A stretch of 64,000 bases of DNA from Mesorhizobium japonicum MAFF 303099 (lineage in GTDB: Bacteria; Pseudomonadota; Alphaproteobacteria; Rhizobiales; Rhizobiaceae): the NCBI RefSeq assembly GCF_000009625.1, contig NC_002678.2, forward strand, positions 3,876,001 to 3,940,000, given 5' to 3'. A model generated the notes under the pieces. It saw nothing but the letters and a program-made list of their open reading frames with translations. It did not search any database and was not told the DNA's origin. Of this stretch, positions 8,990-17,685 are shown one piece after another. How positions within the stretch are numbered: the first letter of the stretch is position 1; each line of letters starts with the position of its first letter. A program made the translations under genes and the position numbers.

Positions 8990-9029
8990 CCCCGATGTGG
9001 CAAGCGAGCTTTCCCCAACGACATCGGGG
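8990..9029 (-). terminator. Hairpin downstream of the 480-residue membrane protein gene
   Basis: CCCCGATGT at 8990-8998 pairs with ACATCGGGG at 9021-9029, with a 22-base loop. It begins 12 bases after the stop codon at 9041 on the minus strand. There is no clear T-run, so a role as terminator or 3' end stabiliser is inference. Confidence 0.4.
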
Positions 9030-9040
9030 CCGCCCTTTTC

Positions 9041-10483
9041 TCATCCAACCGTTGGCGTGGCAAGCAGCCAGAGGCCGAAGACGGTGTAGGCGATCATCAG
9101 CAGGGTGAGCGGAAACTGGCTGAGCGCGGCGCGGGTTGGCTGTGGATGCAGGCGCCAGGCAAAGCCGTGCGCAACGAGGACTGCGAGCACGTGGCCCAGG
9201 ATGATGGCGCCGGCCTGGATGTTCCACAGCCACCAGGCCGACTCCGCCCCGGCGACGATGCCGGCCTCGATTGGCATGTCGGCGGTGCCGAACAGGTTCC
9301 AGCCCTGCGCGAACGGGTCGGACAGCGAGGCTAGTGCATACTGGCCGCCGACCAGCAGCGCTGTCAGATAGTGCGCGACATGGTAGGCGAGCGCGATCGG
9401 CACGATCGACCACACCAGCAGTCCCGCGGCCTGGCTGAGCGGCGGACCGCTGCCGGCCAGGCGCTGGCCGAGCCAGACCGCGAAAAGGAACACCGCCGCC
9501 AGCAGCACGAATGTCAGAACGAGCCCAAAAGTGCCGCTGCCGATCACCGCCGTGCGGCCAGGGAATTCGAGCGGATTGACGCCGAACAGGCCAAGCCAGA
9601 AGAAGGTTTTCGACAAGCCGTCGAAGGAGACCGAGGACAGGGCCAGCAGCAGGAAGGCGATGCCGCTGGGCGGCAGCGGCTCCCCCGCGAGCAGCTTGGC
9701 GGCCGGCCAGCACAGCGCAAGCCGGCCATTCTCGTCGCGCTCGATCGGCGCGAAACGCGCCACCATCGAGAAGAAGACGGTCAGGAACTCGCCACTGCGG
9801 CTCCAGCCGCGATAGCCGAACACCAGCATGGCGAGAAAGGCGAACAGCCAGTAGAGGCCGGCGGCAAAGGCGAGCCGTGCCGGGTCGTCAGGCGCCGGAT
9901 CGATGAGTTCGAACCAGGCAAAGGCGAAGAACAGGATGACGGCAGGCCAGCAGCCGAGCCATCTGGGGAGGCGCCAAGATCCCCCGTCGCCTGTGCCGAG
10001 CGGGCGCGAGACGAGACGCCACGGTCCAACCCAAGGGTTCAGCCACGACCAGAGATCGCCGAAAACGCCTTGCAGAAGCGTGATGCCAGCCCACAGCAGC
10101 GTCCAGATCACCAGCGGCAGCGGGTTGGAGAGCGGGTCGCGGCTGCCGAAAAAGCCGGCGGCAATGAGAGTTGCGAAGCCGGCAAAGGATATCAGGCTGA
10201 TGGCGGCGCGGGCACTGTCGCCGAGGGTGAACAGCGGCAGGCGCCGGCGCCAGAAACGGTCGAGGGAAGCCGCTGGCAGCAGCGCCAGCACGAGGAAGCT
10301 GATGGCCACGGCGAACGCGCCGCCGATCAGGTAGTAGCCGGTTGGGAGCAGGAGGACGTGGCCCCGATCGGAGGCGTGGGCGAAGGCGGGGGTGGGGAGG
10401 AGGGCGAGTAGGGCGATGGGGTATAGGAGCGCAACTCTCGCAGGAAAGCGCTCTACGGCGCCCCCCTCTGTCCTGCCGGACAT
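9041..10483 (-). CDS. Polytopic membrane protein of unknown function
   Basis: This product is about 480 residues long with a signal-like segment (ALLYPIALLALLPTPAFA) followed by roughly eleven hydrophobic segments. Aromatic loops such as WSWLNPWVGPW near residue 160 stand out. I do not recognise a characterised family with confidence; similar proteins are usually labelled hypothetical. The start is uncertain. The frame between 10453 and 10623 is a palindromic repeat, and the nearest in-frame ATG to the signal segment, at 10483, lies inside that repeat with GGGGGAG abutting it. An ATG at 10672 would make the whole repeat coding. No ATG or GTG occurs between 10483 and the hydrophobic segment. 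Confidence 0.7.
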   Translation of the reverse strand: MSGRTEGGAVERFPARVALLYPIALLALLPTPAFAHASDRGHVLLLPTGYYLIGGAFAVAISFLVLALLPAASLDRFWRRRLPLFTLGDSARAAISLISFAGFATLIAAGFFGSRDPLSNPLPLVIWTLLWAGITLLQGVFGDLWSWLNPWVGPWRLVSRPLGTGDGGSWRLPRWLGCWPAVILFFAFAWFELIDPAPDDPARLAFAAGLYWLFAFLAMLVFGYRGWSRSGEFLTVFFSMVARFAPIERDENGRLALCWPAAKLLAGEPLPPSGIAFLLLALSSVSFDGLSKTFFWLGLFGVNPLEFPGRTAVIGSGTFGLVLTFVLLAAVFLFAVWLGQRLAGSGPPLSQAAGLLVWSIVPIALAYHVAHYLTALLVGGQYALASLSDPFAQGWNLFGTADMPIEAGIVAGAESAWWLWNIQAGAIILGHVLAVLVAHGFAWRLHPQPTRAALSQFPLTLLMIAYTVFGLWLLATPTVG

Positions 10484-10623
10484 CTCCCCCACGAGGGGGG
10501 AGATCGGCAGTTCGCGCGATCGGCGCCTTTCTTGCGACGCTGAAAATTGGCGAAAGCGGAGATGACAGCCAATCTCCCCCCTCTTGGGGGAGATGTCCGG
10601 CAGGACAGAGGGGGGCGCCGTAG
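10453..10623. repeat. 171-bp nested inverted repeat
   Basis: The outer arms 10453-10490 and 10586-10623 are perfect 38-bp inverted copies. Inside each half is a second hairpin: ATCTCCCCC with GGGGGAGAT around ACGA in the left half, and the same kind around TCTT in the right half. The whole can fold as a long stem or as two smaller cruciform-like hairpins. It lies between pncB and the membrane protein gene and may provide the start codon of the latter. No transposase or target duplication is evident. Confidence 0.85.
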
Positions 10624-10680
10624 AACTCCGCCTATCCAACTTTGCCGTCTCGTATGGCGATGCCGGAAGCACCGGTCACC

Positions 10681-11985
10681 TCACACCTTGACCAGTTGCT
10701 CCACCCGGTCCTTCTCGCCGAAAATCCTGAGATACCGCTCGATTTCCTTCTCGTCCCCCGTCGCCTTGGCGGGATTGTCGGACAGCTTCACCGCCGGCCT
10801 GCCATTGGCTTCCGTCACCTTGCAGACCAGCGATATGGCGTCGAGGCTGTTGGTTTCGGTCGGCGCGCAGCCCTCGAAATCATTGGTGAGATTGGTGCCC
10901 CAGCCGAAGGACATGCGCACCTTGCCCTTGAAGTGGCGGTAGGTCTCCTCGATGGTTTCCACTTCGAGACCGTCGGAGAAGATCAGCAGCTTTTGCTTCG
11001 GGTCCTTGCCCCTCTCGCGCCACCAGGACAGGATCTTTTCGCCGCCCTCGATCGGCGGCGCGCTGTCGGGGCGAAATCCGGTCCAGTCGGCCACCCAGTC
11101 CGGCGCGTCGCGCAGGAAGGAGGCGGTGCCAAAAGCGTCGGGCAGCACGATCAGGAGGTTGCCGCCATAGTAGCGCTGCCAGTCCTGCAGCACCTTGTAG
11201 GGAGCCTGTTTCAGCTCCTTCTCCGAATTGGCAAGGGCTGCAAACACCATCGGCAGCTCATGCGCATTGGTGCCGAGCGCTTCGAGGTCGTTGTCCATCG
11301 CAAGCAGCACGTTGGAGGTGCCGGTGAACGCCTCGCCTATGCCTTCCTTCAGCGCTTCGACGCACCAGCGCTGCCACAGGAAGGAATGCCGGCGGCGCGT
11401 GCCGAAATCGGAAATGCGGATGCCCGGCAGCGCCTTCAGCCGCTCGGTCTTGGCCCACATCTTGGCCTTGGCGCGGGCATAGAGCACATCGAGCGCGAAG
11501 GGGCCGAAGGCCCGCATGGCGGCCCGGGAGCGCAGTTCGTTGATGATGGCGAGCGCCGGGATTTCCCACAGCGTGGTGTACATCCACGGGCCGCTGAAGG
11601 AGAGCTCATACTGGCCGTCACGCTTGGACAGCTCGTAGTCCGGCAGCCGGAAACCTTCCAGCCAGGCCAGGAATTCCGGTTCGAAGATCTGCTTGCGGCC
11701 ATAGAAATTGTTGCCGCCGAGCCAGATCATCTCCTTCTTGGAGAAGCGCAAGGTGCGGGCATGATCGAGCTGCTCGCGCAGTTCGCCCTCGTCAATCTCG
11801 TCGGCAAGCCGCACCGAGGTGGTGCGGTTGATCAGCGAGAAGGTGGCATCGACCTTTGGGTACATGCCCCAGATCATCTGCAGCATCAAAAGCTTGTAGA
11901 AGTCCGTGTCGAGCAGGCTGCGCACGATCGGGTCGAGCTTCCAGGTGTGGTTGTAGACACGCCGCGCTATATCGGTTCTTGCCAT
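10681..11985 (-). CDS. pncB: Nicotinate phosphoribosyltransferase
   Basis: This 434-residue cytoplasmic enzyme joins nicotinate and phosphoribosyl pyrophosphate to make nicotinate mononucleotide for NAD synthesis. Family signatures are [13 protein letters not shown] at residues 24-36, [11 protein letters not shown] near residue 215 (including the conserved His that is phosphorylated), TSNVLLAM, and the phosphate-binding end [11 protein letters not shown] near residue 370. Length is normal. It completes the salvage route begun by pncA, although the two genes are not in one operon. Confidence 0.95.
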   Translation of the reverse strand: MARTDIARRVYNHTWKLDPIVRSLLDTDFYKLLMLQMIWGMYPKVDATFSLINRTTSVRLADEIDEGELREQLDHARTLRFSKKEMIWLGGNNFYGRKQIFEPEFLAWLEGFRLPDYELSKRDGQYELSFSGPWMYTTLWEIPALAIINELRSRAAMRAFGPFALDVLYARAKAKMWAKTERLKALPGIRISDFGTRRRHSFLWQRWCVEALKEGIGEAFTGTSNVLLAMDNDLEALGTNAHELPMVFAALANSEKELKQAPYKVLQDWQRYYGGNLLIVLPDAFGTASFLRDAPDWVADWTGFRPDSAPPIEGGEKILSWWRERGKDPKQKLLIFSDGLEVETIEETYRHFKGKVRMSFGWGTNLTNDFEGCAPTETNSLDAISLVCKVTEANGRPAVKLSDNPAKATGDEKEIERYLRIFGEKDRVEQLVKV

Positions 11986-12119
11986 GCTTGCTGCCGCCTT
12001 CGCTGCCTGCCATCCACAATCGCGACAGGCCTCATAGCATCGAATTGGCCAAAGCGCTGCCCGCTTTCAGGCTGGCCCGACAAAAAGAACGGCCTGCGCA
12101 TGGCCATGAGAAGCCGGCC

Positions 12120-13094
12120 TCAGCCCGCCGTCTTTGCACCGATGACCTTGAGTTGCGGACGCTTGCGGCGGCTGATGATACGGCCGGCGACCGGGGCGTC
12201 GGCGCGGCCGTCATCCCCGGCCTTCTCGGCGAACAGCCAGTCGATGAACACCTGCACGATCGGCGTCGTGCGCATCTCATTGCGGCAGACGACATAGAAA
12301 TCGTCGACCGCCGGCACCGAAAGGCTGAACGGCGCGACCAGCATGCCCCTGGCCAGCAGCGCGCTTGCCGTCACGGAGTCGCCGAGCGCCACGCCGTGGC
12401 CGTGCACAGCGGCCTCGGCCGCCATGCGCGCGTCGCCCAGATGATGGCGGCGACCGCGCTCGAGGTCCAGCGCATCGGCGGCCGCCAGCCAGGTGTGCCA
12501 TTCGCGGCCGTCGTCGCCATGCAGGAAGACATGGTCGGCAAGGTCCCTGACGCTGCGGATCGGCCGGTTGTTGATCAAGGTCGGGCTGACCACGGGAAAC
12601 AGTTCGAGGCCTGACCATTTCCGCATCCAGCAATCCGCCCAGCTGCCATCGCCATAGTGCACGCAGACATCGATATGCGGCGCACGGATATCCTTGGGGT
12701 CGTTGGAGGGGATCAGCGTCAGCTGGATGTCGGGATATTGCGCGGTGAAGCTGCCCAGCCTCGGCGTCATCCACAAAAGCAGCAATGCCGGCACGCAGGA
12801 CACCGACAGCGCGCCGCTGCTTGCCGGCCGCGTCAGCCGTTGCGTCGCGGCGGCGATGCCGTCGAAGGCGGTCGATACCGCCGGCAGCAGCTCCGCGCCA
12901 TGCGGGGTCAGCCTGACCCGCTGGCCGATACGCTCGAACAGCTTGACGCCGAGCGACTGCTCCAGCGCCTTGATCTGGTGGCTGACGGCGCCATGCGTGA
13001 CATTCAACTCACTCGCCGCCTTGGTCAGAGAGCCATGGCGCGCCGTTGCCTCGAAGGCGCGCAGCGGGTTCAGGGGTGGCAGGCGCGTGACCAT
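12120..13094 (-). CDS. LysR-family transcriptional regulator, GcvA type
   Basis: This 324-residue regulator has an N-terminal winged helix-turn-helix (residues about 8-66, with SLTKAASELNVTHGAVSHQIKALE features typical of GcvA-like members) and a substrate-binding-protein-like effector domain. It is divergent from the agmatinase-family operon, with 209 bases between starts, the usual arrangement for a LysR regulator and its target. A perfect 17-bp inverted repeat lies 17-33 bases upstream of its ATG. Target and ligand (perhaps a guanidino compound) are inferred from position only. Confidence 0.9.
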   Translation of the reverse strand: MVTRLPPLNPLRAFEATARHGSLTKAASELNVTHGAVSHQIKALEQSLGVKLFERIGQRVRLTPHGAELLPAVSTAFDGIAAATQRLTRPASSGALSVSCVPALLLLWMTPRLGSFTAQYPDIQLTLIPSNDPKDIRAPHIDVCVHYGDGSWADCWMRKWSGLELFPVVSPTLINNRPIRSVRDLADHVFLHGDDGREWHTWLAAADALDLERGRRHHLGDARMAAEAAVHGHGVALGDSVTASALLARGMLVAPFSLSVPAVDDFYVVCRNEMRTTPIVQVFIDWLFAEKAGDDGRADAPVAGRIISRRKRPQLKVIGAKTAG

Positions 13095-13110
13095 GGATGC
13101 TCGACTTCTT

Positions 13111-13127
13111 TGTGAGATTTTCTCACA
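13111..13127. promoter_or_regulatory. Candidate LysR operator, 17-bp perfect inverted repeat
   Basis: TGTGAGATTTTCTCACA has 7-bp arms around TTT and satisfies the T-N11-A pattern of LysR sites. It lies in the leader of the LysR gene, in the region shared with the agmatinase operon, so it could serve autoregulation and activation. Binding is inferred. Confidence 0.5.
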
Positions 13128-13303
13128 GAAAACACCCTAACAATATCAATTGCTTTTTCAATCGGGCTGCCGGACACTTCGGCTCGAAATACACCAAGAC
13201 GTGAAATCTGCAGGCAGCCAGCGGGACAGCGACCCGGCCGGATGACGGTCAGTTCGTTTGAGATCGCCGACGGCCGCACTGCATCAGCCCAGGAGGAGCG
13301 GAT

Positions 13304-14365
13304 ATGGGTTACGATCGCGGCAAGCTCGACGCGTTGCGTCGCAAATATGGCGAGAGCCATGGCGGCGAGATGTTCGACCCGAAATTCCGCAAGGTCGCCG
13401 ACAAGATCTTCTCCAAGAGCGGCACAAGACTGGCGCCCTATTCCGGCATCCCGACCTTCCTCGCCGCGCCCTATCGCGAAATCGCTGCCGAAAATCCGAA
13501 TTTCGGCGACTTGCAGGTGGCCATCATCGGCGTGCCGATGGATCTGGGCGTCACCAATCGGCCCGGTTCGCGCTTCGGGCCGAGGGCGCTGCGCGCCATC
13601 GAGCGCATCGGCCCCTACAACCACGTGCTGGAATGCGCGCCGACGCACGAGCTTCGCGTCGCCGATATTGGCGATACGCCGTTCCGCAGCCGCTACCGGC
13701 TCGAGACCAGCCATGAGGACATCGAGCGCCGCACCAACCAGATCGTCGATGCCGGCGTCATTCCGCTTTCGGTCGGCGGCGACCATTCGATCAGCCATCC
13801 GATCCTGAAGGCCGTCGGCAAGAAGGCGCCGGTCGGCCTCATCCACATCGACGCCCATTGCGACACCAGTGGCCTGTTCGACATGACCAAGTTCCACCAC
13901 GGCGGCCCGTTCCGCAACGCGGTGCTCGACGGCGTGCTCGACCCGACGCGCACCATCCAGATCGGCATCCGCGGCTCGGCCGAATACCTCTGGGAGTTCA
14001 CCTACGAGTCCGGCATGACCGTGGTGCACGCCGAGGAGGTGACCGGTCTCGGCATTCCCGCCATCATCGAGAAGGCGCGCAAGATCGTCGGAGACGGCCC
14101 GACCTACGTCTCCTTCGACATTGACAGCGTCGATCCGGCCTTCGCGCCGGGCACCGGCACGCCGGAAGTCGGCGGCCTGACGACGCGCGAAGTGCTTGAG
14201 CTGCTGCGCGGCCTCAAGGGCCTCAACATCGTCGGCGGCGACGTCGTCGAGGTGGCGCCGCAATACGACGCCACCACCAACACCGCGCATGCCGGCGCCC
14301 AGGTGTTGTTCGAGATATTGAGCCTGATGGTGTTCAGCCCGGCCATCACGGGCAAGGGAGCCTGA
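13304..14365 (+). CDS. Agmatinase-family ureohydrolase
   Basis: This 353-residue enzyme hydrolyses a guanidino compound to urea and an amine. All manganese-site signatures are present: GGDHSIS (His161), DAHCD (Asp183, His185, Asp187) and SFDIDSVDPAFAPGTGTPE (Asp272, Asp274). The long N-terminus and the loop GLFDMTKFHHGGPFRNAV are closer to guanidinobutyrase-like members than to short classical SpeB, so the substrate may be agmatine, guanidinobutyrate or a relative. GGAGCGG precedes the ATG. It heads an operon with a family 3 binding protein and two permeases that probably import the substrate. Confidence 0.92.
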   Translation: MGYDRGKLDALRRKYGESHGGEMFDPKFRKVADKIFSKSGTRLAPYSGIPTFLAAPYREIAAENPNFGDLQVAIIGVPMDLGVTNRPGSRFGPRALRAIERIGPYNHVLECAPTHELRVADIGDTPFRSRYRLETSHEDIERRTNQIVDAGVIPLSVGGDHSISHPILKAVGKKAPVGLIHIDAHCDTSGLFDMTKFHHGGPFRNAVLDGVLDPTRTIQIGIRGSAEYLWEFTYESGMTVVHAEEVTGLGIPAIIEKARKIVGDGPTYVSFDIDSVDPAFAPGTGTPEVGGLTTREVLELLRGLKGLNIVGGDVVEVAPQYDATTNTAHAGAQVLFEILSLMVFSPAITGKGA

Positions 14366-14379
14366 CACCTGAAACGAAA

Positions 14380-14412
14380 AGGCGGCCGCCGCGCTGGAGC
14401 CGGTAGCCGCCT
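14380..14412 (+). other. Intercistronic hairpin before the binding-protein gene
   Basis: AGGCGGC at 14380-14386 pairs with GCCGCCT at 14406-14412 in the 81-base gap between the ureohydrolase and binding-protein genes. It could set relative expression or protect an RNA end. Confidence 0.4.
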
Positions 14413-14446
14413 CAAACAATCAAAAGCTTCCAGAAGGGGAATACCA

Positions 14447-15256
14447 ATGGCAATCCATTCGACACTGAAATCATCCATTGCCGCCATACTGGTGCTCGGC
14501 GCCGCCGGCCTCGGCATCGCCACACAGGCGGCCAATGCCGACGCGCTGGCTGACATCACCAAGGCCGGCACCATCAATGTCGGCGTCTTCGCCGACTTTC
14601 CGCCCTTCTCCTCGGCCAGCGCCGATATGAGCCTCAAGGGCTACGACATGGACGTCGCGCAATACATCGCCGACACGCTCAAGGTGAAGCTCAACCCGGT
14701 CGCCGTCACCGGCCAGAACCGTATCCCCTATCTCAACGACCATCGCGTCGACATACTGATGAGCGTCGGCTACTCGAAGGAGCGCGAGCAGGTCATCGAC
14801 TTCGCCGCTGCCTACGCGCCCTATTACATCGCGGTGATCGGTCCGGCGGCGATGTCGGTCAAGGGCAAGGAAGACCTCGCCGACAAGTCGATCGCCGTCA
14901 ATCGCGGCACGCTCGAGGACACTTCGCTCACCGAGGCAGCACCCGCCTCGGCCGACATCAAGCGCTTCGACAACTACAATTCAGTCATCCAGGCCTTCAT
15001 CTCCGGCCAGACCCAGCTGATGGTCGTCGGCAACGATGTCGGCGCCCAGGTGCTGGCCAAGCAGGATGTGCTGAAGCCGGAGCAGAAGTTCCAGCTGCTG
15101 ACCTCGCCTTCGCATATCGGCCTCAACAAGAACGAGGATGGGTTGAAGAAGGCGGTCAACGACGCCATCGCCAAGATGCTGGCAGACGGCAAGCTGGACG
15201 AAAGCTCGAAAGCCTGGCTGAAGACGCCGCTCAACCCAGATAACCTCAAGGATTGA
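14447..15256 (+). CDS. ABC importer family 3 substrate-binding protein (amino acid type)
   Basis: This 269-residue periplasmic protein has a signal peptide ending near ANA (residue 28) and a bacterial extracellular solute-binding family 3 domain: KAGTINVGVFADFPPFS at the start and LKGYDMDVAQYIAD near residue 65. Such proteins bind polar amino acids or related cations. AGAAGGGGA lies before the ATG. The permease genes follow with overlap. Since the operon begins with a ureohydrolase, the ligand may be a guanidino compound or arginine derivative; that is inference. Confidence 0.9.
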   Translation: MAIHSTLKSSIAAILVLGAAGLGIATQAANADALADITKAGTINVGVFADFPPFSSASADMSLKGYDMDVAQYIADTLKVKLNPVAVTGQNRIPYLNDHRVDILMSVGYSKEREQVIDFAAAYAPYYIAVIGPAAMSVKGKEDLADKSIAVNRGTLEDTSLTEAAPASADIKRFDNYNSVIQAFISGQTQLMVVGNDVGAQVLAKQDVLKPEQKFQLLTSPSHIGLNKNEDGLKKAVNDAIAKMLADGKLDESSKAWLKTPLNPDNLKD

Positions 15257-15264
15257 GTTCTCCC

Positions 15265-15921
15265 GTGGCCTTTGCCTGGCTCCCAGGTGCCTTGGGCGAC
15301 ATCGCGCACGGCGCGGCCACGACGATCCTGCTGATCGCCGTGACCACGCTGGCCGGCACGCTGCTCAGCATCCTGGGCGCCGCCGGACGGCGAAACGGCC
15401 CGGTGCTGCTGCGCCACGCCATCGCCTGGTATGTCGAGGTGATGCGCAACACGCCGTTCCTGGTGCAGCTGTTCTTCATCTTCTTCGGCCTGCCCAGCCT
15501 CGGCATCCGGCTCGATCCGATCCTGGCCGCCATGCTGGCCATGACGCTCAACATGGCGGCCTATACGATCGAGATCGTCGGCGCCGGGCTCGATGCCGTG
15601 CCGGGCGGGCAGACGGAAGCAGCCCTGGCGCTGGGGCTGCGGCCCCGCCAGGTGTTCATCAAGATCGTGCTGCCGCAGGCGCTCAAGATCATCTATCCGG
15701 CGCTCACCAGCCAGATCGTCATCATGATGCTGGAATCGGCCGTTGTCTCGCAGATCGCGGTGCGCGAGCTGACCTATGAGGCCGACATGCTGCAGGCGCG
15801 CACCTTCCGGTCCTTCGAGACCTATTTCGTCGTGACGCTGGTCTACCTCGCAATGTCGATGGCCTTGCGTCGGCTCCTGGTCACCGGCGGCCGCCGCGCG
15901 CTCGGAGCGGGCGTGTCATGA
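15265..15921 (+). CDS. Amino-acid-type ABC importer permease 1
   Basis: This 218-residue inner-membrane permease is of the HisM/GlnP type, with five segments and the motif RNTPFLVQLFFIFFGLP near residue 60. The EAA loop is EAALALGLRPRQVFIKIVLPQA, residues about 120-141. The GTG at 15265 is preferred because the AAGGATTGAG box is about eight bases upstream. A TTG at 15253 would abut that box and overlap the preceding stop. The next permease overlaps its end by four bases. Confidence 0.88.
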   Translation: MAFAWLPGALGDIAHGAATTILLIAVTTLAGTLLSILGAAGRRNGPVLLRHAIAWYVEVMRNTPFLVQLFFIFFGLPSLGIRLDPILAAMLAMTLNMAAYTIEIVGAGLDAVPGGQTEAALALGLRPRQVFIKIVLPQALKIIYPALTSQIVIMMLESAVVSQIAVRELTYEADMLQARTFRSFETYFVVTLVYLAMSMALRRLLVTGGRRALGAGVS

Positions 15922-16565
15922 TCGAGTTCACCCTCTGGGACATCGTGCGCAACCTTCTGCTGGCCACGCGATGGACGGTGCTGTTGTCGCTGGCGGCTTT
16001 CGTCGGCGGCGCGCTGGTCGGCATGGCGGTGCTGTTCTTCCGGATCTCCAAGCATAAATGGAGCCGCCGCCTTGCCTCGGGCTATATCGCCCTGTTCCAG
16101 GGGACGCCGCTGTTGATGCAGCTGTTCCTGATGTTCTTCGGCCTGCCGATGCTCGGTCTGCGCATCGAGCCCTGGACCGCGGCGGTGCTCGGCCTCACCT
16201 TCTTCGCCAGCGCCTATCTCGCCGAGATCTGGCGCTCGGGCGTCGATGCCTTGCCGCGCGGCCAGTGGGACGCCGGCGCCAGCCTCGGCCTGCACTATCT
16301 GCAGGAGCTCAGGTTGATCATCCTGCCGCAGGCATTCTCGATCACCCGCGCGCCGACGGTCGGCTTCCTGGTGCAGCTGATCAAGTCGACGGCGCTGACC
16401 TCGATCATCGGCTTCGAGGAACTGGTGCGGACCTCCAACGCCATCAACAACGCCACTTTCGAACCGTTCAAGGTCTACGGGCTGGTGGCACTGATCTTCT
16501 TCCTCATGTGCTTCCCGCTGACGCAATATGCGCGTTCGCTCGAAAAGCGTGCGGCGGCCCGCTAG
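15918..16565 (+). CDS. Amino-acid-type ABC importer permease 2
   Basis: This 215-residue permease pairs with the preceding one. It shows QGTPLLMQLFLMFFGLP near residue 60 and the EAA-like loop DAGASLGLHYLQELRLIILPQAF near residue 120. Its ATG overlaps the previous stop (ATGA). The operon ends here at a strong hairpin. No ATPase gene follows, so the transporter must use an ATPase encoded elsewhere, if it is functional. Confidence 0.9.
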   Translation: MIEFTLWDIVRNLLLATRWTVLLSLAAFVGGALVGMAVLFFRISKHKWSRRLASGYIALFQGTPLLMQLFLMFFGLPMLGLRIEPWTAAVLGLTFFASAYLAEIWRSGVDALPRGQWDAGASLGLHYLQELRLIILPQAFSITRAPTVGFLVQLIKSTALTSIIGFEELVRTSNAINNATFEPFKVYGLVALIFFLMCFPLTQYARSLEKRAAAR

Positions 16566-16584
16566 ATCTTGTAGCAATAACGGA

Positions 16585-16619
16585 GGTGGGGCGGACAACA
16601 GCCTGTCCGCCGCCACCCC
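16585..16619. terminator. Hairpin between convergent genes
   Basis: GGTGGGGCGGACA pairs with TGTCCGCCGCCACC across a 6-base loop with one bulged base. It sits between the stop of the second permease and the convergent AraC-type gene and could end transcription from both sides. No long T-run follows. Confidence 0.55.
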
Positions 16620-16624
16620 AAGCG

Positions 16625-17509
16625 CTATTTCAGAGGCAGGAACAGCTCAACGAGCACTTCGTGCAGCGGGCCTTCCGCGAGGCGGGACAGCCGGCGCTGG
16701 CAATAGACTGGAAAGTCGCGCACTTCCTCGCCGCTGGCCGGAAGCCATTCACGGTAGAGGTAGAGTGCCGCGGGTTCGAGATTGTTGGTGTTGCCGGGGT
16801 AGCGCAGCACTGCGCAGCGTCCGCCGGGGATCACGCCGGCCTTCATCTGCCCGTCTTTCTCGTCGATCGGCTGATCGGTCCCAACACAAATGTCCATGCT
16901 GTAGTCGGCGGCGATCGCCGGCTCCCTTTCGGAACGGAAGACGTTGAAGGTCGGGCTTGTCTCGGGCGACAAGCCCGCCGCCTTGCGCCAGGCGATGAAC
17001 CGCTGGATGGTGTCCTGGAGTGTCGCCCGGTCTCCGCGATGCTCCATGATCGCCACCGGTGTGGGCGGCACATCGCGGATCGTCACGTCGTCTTGGTCGA
17101 AGATGATCTGCATAAGCGTGTTCCTTGCTTTGTCGAAAGGCCCGAAGGCCATCAGCCACGCCCCCCAATCGGGGGATTTCCGGAACGACGAAGGCGACTG
17201 TCCGAACCGTTGCCGAAAGGCGCGGGCGAAGGCATCCGGTGCGTCGTAACCTGCATCCATCGCTATATCGGTGACGCTTTGGGCGTCGCTCGCCGCAAGC
17301 CTTTGCGAAGCGCGCTTCATGCGGGCGAGTTGGACGTAGCGGTGCACGGACAGACCGAAGGTGGCCATGAACTGCCGGTGGAAATGGAATTTCGAGAACG
17401 CCGCGACGCTGCTCAATGCCTCCAGGCCCAGATCGTCGTCCAGATGCTGGTCTATGTGGTCCAGCACCCGCTGCATTCGGGCATGGTAGTTTTCAAGTGA
17501 CGCCTTCAC
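16625..17509 (-). CDS. AraC-family regulator with GyrI-like effector domain
   Basis: This 294-residue protein has an N-terminal AraC helix-turn-helix pair (residues about 8-110, including FSKFHFHRQFMATFG and MDAGYDAPDAFARAFRQRFG) and a C-terminal GyrI-like small-molecule-binding domain (about 135-294). The arrangement is that of Rob/SoxS-like and BltR-type regulators that sense hydrophobic compounds. The GTG at 17509 follows GGAGGAA by six bases; an open frame upstream to 17740 is basic and lacks family resemblance. It is divergent from the dienelactone hydrolase gene with 176 bases between, so that gene may be a target. Confidence 0.88.
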   Translation of the reverse strand: MKASLENYHARMQRVLDHIDQHLDDDLGLEALSSVAAFSKFHFHRQFMATFGLSVHRYVQLARMKRASQRLAASDAQSVTDIAMDAGYDAPDAFARAFRQRFGQSPSSFRKSPDWGAWLMAFGPFDKARNTLMQIIFDQDDVTIRDVPPTPVAIMEHRGDRATLQDTIQRFIAWRKAAGLSPETSPTFNVFRSEREPAIAADYSMDICVGTDQPIDEKDGQMKAGVIPGGRCAVLRYPGNTNNLEPAALYLYREWLPASGEEVRDFPVYCQRRLSRLAEGPLHEVLVELFLPLK

Positions 17510-17685
17510 CGTCTCTTCCTCCGTGGCGACCCCAGATAGGCGCTCCCAGATATGTCGCGCTCGACCGATCTTGCGCTTTGGCCTGGCCGTCTCTCCCTCT
17601 TCGCCACGCAACCGTGATTTGCGGTAAGCCGGCCTGCGCCTCACTGTGAGCATAGAAGCTTTTCGCGAGGGAGGGCGCTTTGGCG

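Noticed and set aside
7431..9089. Long plus-strand open frame opposite the binding-protein gene
   Set aside because: It is the antisense shadow of a well-supported periplasmic protein; its sequence is low-complexity and has no family resemblance.
10642..12297. 551-codon plus-strand open frame opposite pncB
   Set aside because: It lies antisense to pncB, whose motifs are clear. High GC content leaves long opposite-strand frames.
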